Assembly: GCA_001770015.1 (NCBI GenBank)
Contig: MEQB01000066.1
Coordinates: forward strand, 1 to 35,183
DNA length: 35,183 bases
Direction of reading: 5' to 3'
Source: Bdellovibrionales bacterium RIFOXYC1_FULL_37_79
GTDB taxonomy: Bacteria > Bdellovibrionota > Bacteriovoracia > Bacteriovoracales > Bacteriovoracaceae
The number at the start of each line of letters is the position of its first letter. Position 1 is the first letter of the stretch. The notes below the pieces were generated by a model. It was not told the DNA's origin, made no database searches, and saw only the letters and a list, made by a program, of their open reading frames with translations. Made by a program: the position numbers and the translations under genes. Shown one piece after another: positions 32,483 to 35,183 of this stretch.

Positions 32483-33193
32483 TCAATTCCCAGACATGTA
32501 TTCTATTAGTTTTTGTTTTCGTATGTTATTATTTTCTAAATACCGATGAAAGTCTGCAAAATCGATTCCCGCCAAGACATTATCTACAAATTTTTCACCA
32601 TCAACTTCAAATAAAAGAATTTCTTCTGGGCTAACAAATTGAGCATTCGTATCCAGCATTTTCGAATTCAAAACTGTTGAATGATCGCTTATAAAAAAGT
32701 TTTTTATATAAGTTGATTTAGCAATTGAACTAATTTGATTTGTATAATCGAGATCATAAATACGTCCATTGTATTCCAAGATAAAATGATATATCCATCC
32801 AGTAATGGGATGGCTCTTAACGTCGGATTTGGATCTGCCTTCTCTCGCATCCTTGACATAAAACTTGGCCTTTTGAGTTTCTCTGTTTATCCGATTTTCA
32901 GTTGTTAGATATAAAACCTTAAAATCTGAAAGATCAATTTGGGGGTATAATTTTTTTATTTCCTCAAGTAAAAAATATACATTTGACCTACAAAATCCTG
33001 ATCCGTAAAAACTACAATAATGATATAGTTTGTGAAATCGTTTATCCATTTCTTTCTGTCCGAAGGTCGTTGTTTTTTCTAAAACGCTATTTAAACATTC
33101 TCGCATTTCAGTGATTGGAAATGAATTATTTGAATACAATAATGTGCTTATCAAGATCGTAAGAATAATCTTTTTTGTTTTCAATATAGTCAA
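32483..33193 (-). CDS. Secreted protein, possible papain-fold/protein-glutaminase-like enzyme
   Basis: About 236 aa; the start is uncertain (TTG codons at 33193 and 33184, neither with a clear ribosome binding site). The N-terminus KTKKIILTILISTLLYSNNSFP is a signal peptide. C68 in SGFCRSNVYFLLEEI starts a helix. It is followed by H136 in GWIYHFILEYNGRIYDLD with D147 or D149. A cysteine at a helix start, then a W-x-YH strand and a D in the next strand, is the order of the Cys-His-Asp triad in protein-glutaminase and transglutaminase/papain-like folds. The match is by pattern only. It lies in the putative integrative element as cargo. Its target, if an enzyme, would be an extracellular protein. 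Confidence 0.5.
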   Translation of the reverse strand: MTILKTKKIILTILISTLLYSNNSFPITEMRECLNSVLEKTTTFGQKEMDKRFHKLYHYCSFYGSGFCRSNVYFLLEEIKKLYPQIDLSDFKVLYLTTENRINRETQKAKFYVKDAREGRSKSDVKSHPITGWIYHFILEYNGRIYDLDYTNQISSIAKSTYIKNFFISDHSTVLNSKMLDTNAQFVSPEEILLFEVDGEKFVDNVLAGIDFADFHRYLENNNIRKQKLIEYMSGN

Positions 33194-33446
33194 TATCTGG
33201 ATATGAAACCCCTATAAATACTACTTGGGTATTTTTCGGAGAAAGGTGGTAACCTCTGAAGTCAGTGATGAATAAATAAAGACATAGGAAATATATGCCA
33301 AAAGTTCGGGAAAATCATTTCATATCTATTATCGAAATTGATAAATGAAGACTTTTTGTTTGAAATAATCAGCTACAAATTTGAAGTTACAAGTATCGAA
33401 AATGTTCAATTATAATTTCAGTGAGTTGGGAGTCAATTACAGAAGC

Positions 33447-33476
33447 CAGTGGTACCTCAACATTGATTTACCACTG
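33447..33476. repeat. Inverted repeat CAGTGGTA / TACCACTG
   Basis: Eight-base perfect arms with a 14-base loop, followed by TTTATTTAG on the plus strand. It could be a weak terminator or an operator. It lies about 270 bp before the start of the plus-strand cargo gene. Confidence 0.6.
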
Positions 33477-33507
33477 TTTATTTAGGCCATAGTACCTGCT
33501 GTTTCTA

Positions 33508-33521
33508 AGTACTATAGTACT
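33508..33521. promoter_or_regulatory. 14-bp perfect palindrome AGTACTATAGTACT
   Basis: The sequence is its own reverse complement with no spacer. This suits a binding site for a dimeric regulator. It lies between the divergent cargo genes. No regulator for it can be named. Confidence 0.5.
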
Positions 33522-33747
33522 AATAGCTACTACAATTGACCGTAACTGCGTGCAAATATTAATTGAACATAAACTATATGAATATTTTAACGACCACTCA
33601 CTATATATATTGAACAAAAATAAATTATTAGGTAATAACAAGTGTCAAGAAAATAGGTGCGAAAAATTAAAATCTAAATATAAGGTGGCTTCCACCGTGT
33701 AAATTAGAATTTTGGTCGAAGTTGGTTTTTGTTATAGGGGGATAAAC

Positions 33748-35019
33748 ATGAGATTTTTTTTCTATTTGGTATTATTTATTACATATTTAAAAGTTGCGGT
33801 TGCTCAGGAAATAACCCTAAGCAAAGAAGCTAAAGCTTATCATAAAATAAATACTATTACCAAATTACAGGAATCTTCAACTCTAATAAATAACTGGCGT
33901 GACTACGTTGGAAAGAGTGCTGTTTATTATAGTTCGAACCCTAAAGATCCTCGGAATGGCCAACCTATAGAAATTTTAAAACGATCAAAAGACAGTACAG
34001 ACTTCGATGGTTACTCACTATATACTGTCAAATTTCCAGATGAGGAAATTCAAGATATTAATCAATATGACATCAACATTACTGAAGGTTGTACAATTCA
34101 AGGTTTTTGTGTTGGTGATTATGTTGATGTTTATTTAACAGAAGATTTTTATGATGTTATTAACGTAGTTTCTGGCAATATCATCTATATTTACTTTGAT
34201 CAAGAAGAAAATGTACGTTTGGCAGTAAGATATAATGAAAATTTGATGGCATTTGGTATTTGGCCTGCTCAGATTAAGTCATCAAAAAAGATGAGATGTA
34301 CAGATGAGCGTATATGCATTGGAGATACTTTTTATCACAATCCTTTTCACCCTGAACAAACTGATTATAGTTCCGAAGTAAAAGTTTTAGATATCGTCCC
34401 TAGGAGGAGTATTTCATCAGGCTTTGGTTATACTTACAAAATGGAAATTATCGATGGACGTGGTAAAGGCACAGTATATAACGAATGGGGATCAGCAATA
34501 CTCCTTGTTTCAACTAAGAAATTTCGAAAAACTATTACAGGTGAAAGTATTGAAATGATCAAAAATGTTCCTGGTTTTGGAATAGGGTTCAAGGATCCTA
34601 GTGGACAAATTTGGAGTTCTTTATTTCCAACACCTGTTTGGGATCAAGTCAGTTATGATGATTTTGGCTTCGCTTCGTATGCTTTATTAAGTCGTGGTGA
34701 AGCTGGCAGGGTATGCTCAATGATAGGTGGTAGAATTCCAAGTTATAAGGAATTAAAAACCCTTATGCGCCATCTGGGTGCTGGATATCCTTCAGAAAAT
34801 GGGAGTTTTTATTCGATTGATGATCAAAGGACACCCGTTATTAATGGATTAGGTATTACTCATTATTGGCGGGGTTCTAATGAACCTCATTTATTTACAA
34901 CATCAGAAACATCATCGTATCCGATATATGTTAATCTTAATCATTATGTTTCTAGTGGAGGATTTGGTTTTGACGAAGATGTTGAAGGTTCTACCGGTAA
35001 TGTTATTTGTATAAAATAA
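33748..35019 (+). CDS. Secreted repeat protein with a possible lectin-fold C-terminal domain
   Basis: 423 aa from the ATG at 33748, six bases after AGGGGG; the open frame extends 36 bases further. Residues 1-19 are a signal peptide (cleavage after VAVA). Two related modules follow: C115...FCVGDYVDVY (about 115-127) and C184...ICIGDTFYHN (about 184-198), each with a paired cysteine and a CxGD turn, in a beta-rich context. As I recall, such CxGD modules recur in secreted proteins of Bdellovibrio relatives. The C-terminal domain (about 285-423) has RVCSMIGGRIPSYKELKTL and ends in a cysteine (C421). It resembles FGE-sulfatase or DUF1566-type C-type-lectin-like folds. It may bind surface glycans or proteins. 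Cargo of the putative element. Confidence 0.6.
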   Translation: MRFFFYLVLFITYLKVAVAQEITLSKEAKAYHKINTITKLQESSTLINNWRDYVGKSAVYYSSNPKDPRNGQPIEILKRSKDSTDFDGYSLYTVKFPDEEIQDINQYDINITEGCTIQGFCVGDYVDVYLTEDFYDVINVVSGNIIYIYFDQEENVRLAVRYNENLMAFGIWPAQIKSSKKMRCTDERICIGDTFYHNPFHPEQTDYSSEVKVLDIVPRRSISSGFGYTYKMEIIDGRGKGTVYNEWGSAILLVSTKKFRKTITGESIEMIKNVPGFGIGFKDPSGQIWSSLFPTPVWDQVSYDDFGFASYALLSRGEAGRVCSMIGGRIPSYKELKTLMRHLGAGYPSENGSFYSIDDQRTPVINGLGITHYWRGSNEPHLFTTSETSSYPIYVNLNHYVSSGGFGFDEDVEGSTGNVICIK

Positions 35020-35095
35020 TTTCACCAACCAAAAAACTTTTTATCAATTTCTAGATTTGACATTTTTAAAAACCAATTTTGTCACAGTATTGTTT

Positions 35096-35112
35096 TCACG
35101 ACTATCACGACT
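35096..35112. repeat. CACGACT pair at the right side of the element
   Basis: TCACGACT, two bases, CACGACT. It resembles the pair at 29584-29601, next to the integrase, in the same orientation. If these are ends, the element is about 5.5 kb. The difference in spacer length argues for caution. Confidence 0.4.
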
Positions 35113-35118
35113 GAATTG

Positions 35119-35158
35119 GTGAAATGAAGTGAAATATTGTGAAGAAAAGTGAAATGAC
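35119..35158. repeat. Four 10-bp tandem iterons, GTGAARNNNN
   Basis: GTGAA begins at 35119, 35129, 35139 and 35149, exactly 10 bp apart, with GTGAAAT at three of the four. The spacing is one helical turn. The array sits 6 bp after the CACGACT pair and just before a possible gene start at 35154. Confidence 0.8.
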
Positions 35159-35183
35159 TAAAACGCCAAGAAGCCCATTAACA
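35154..35183 (+). CDS. Possible gene start, cut by the window end
   Basis: An ATG at 35154 opens MTKTPRSPLT to the window edge. GAAGAAAAG upstream could act as a weak ribosome binding site, and a GTG at 35139 is in frame. Ten codons are not enough to be sure it is a gene. Confidence 0.25.
   Translation, partial: MTKTPRSPLT

Larger units (their letters stand above)
33194..33747. other. 550-bp intergenic region between divergent cargo genes
   Basis: The two flanking genes diverge, so both promoters should lie here. I see no gene. Two clear symmetric elements are present, a hairpin at 33447-33476 and a 14-bp palindrome at 33508-33521. The rest is AT-rich without evident structure. Confidence 0.6.

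Noticed and set aside
32434-32634. Open frame on the plus strand
   Set aside because: It mostly lies antisense to the secreted cargo gene and has no family features.
35119-35158. Possible CRISPR or VNTR array
   Set aside because: The period is 10 bp and the units are too short; phased binding sites fit better.

Overview
The window is AT-rich and densely coded, with many ATGA and TAATG start/stop overlaps. It encodes many secreted proteins and lipoproteins, a split Tat translocase locus, ClpX- and ClpP-type proteins, an ECF sigma/anti-sigma pair and many small exported proteins of unknown function. This composition suggests a Gram-negative bacterium of the Bdellovibrionota/Bacteriovoracia type or a close relative. 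That is an inference from gene content, since no rRNA or other decisive marker is present. I recognised no tRNA, rRNA or CRISPR array.

Region 1 (1-5.8 kb). It starts with a three-gene overlapping set: the tail of a GNAT acetyltransferase, a 61-aa cysteine-rich protein and a MobB-like P-loop protein. A Crp/Fnr-type regulator follows, beside a broken tandem paralogue. A divergent GNAT-like gene comes next, then a rearranged stretch in which a 159-bp segment occurs twice, 870 bp apart, around a small secreted-protein gene. The rearrangement reaches the C-terminus of a GPH-type MFS transporter.

Region 2 (5.8-15.4 kb). It holds a ClpX-like unfoldase without the zinc-binding domain, proC, a DsrE-like protein and an overlapping minus-strand operon of rocD, an ECF sigma factor and a soluble HxxxCxxC anti-sigma factor. 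rocD makes glutamate semialdehyde/P5C from ornithine and ProC reduces P5C to proline, so both halves of an ornithine-to-proline route lie within 4 kb. A 1197-aa subtilase lipoprotein follows.

Region 3 (15.4-22.1 kb). It holds a lipoprotein coupled to a bifunctional NAD(P)HX epimerase/dehydratase, a carboxyltransferase subunit without a biotin domain, a PHP-domain phosphoesterase, a PaaK/CapK-like adenylating enzyme and a small secreted protein.

Region 4 (22.1-29.5 kb). This is an export and redox locus. A polytopic polyferredoxin carries an internal twin-arginine segment, and its partner DUF362 protein has a Tat signal peptide. They lie head-to-head with tatB and a 49-aa tatA. A PilZ protein separates these from tatC. 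ClpP, an exported Memo-AMMECR1 fusion and mutM complete the block.

Region 5 (29.5-35.2 kb). This looks like a small integrative element. It has a tyrosine integrase, a helix-turn-helix/Xis-like protein and an unknown small protein in one operon. A 940-bp non-coding zone follows, packed with inverted and direct repeats. Two secreted cargo genes come next: a possible papain-fold or protein-glutaminase-like enzyme, and a repeat protein with a possible lectin-like C-terminal domain. Similar CACGACT pairs lie at 29584-29601 and 35096-35112 and could be element ends or integrase-binding sites. The window ends with four 10-bp iterons.
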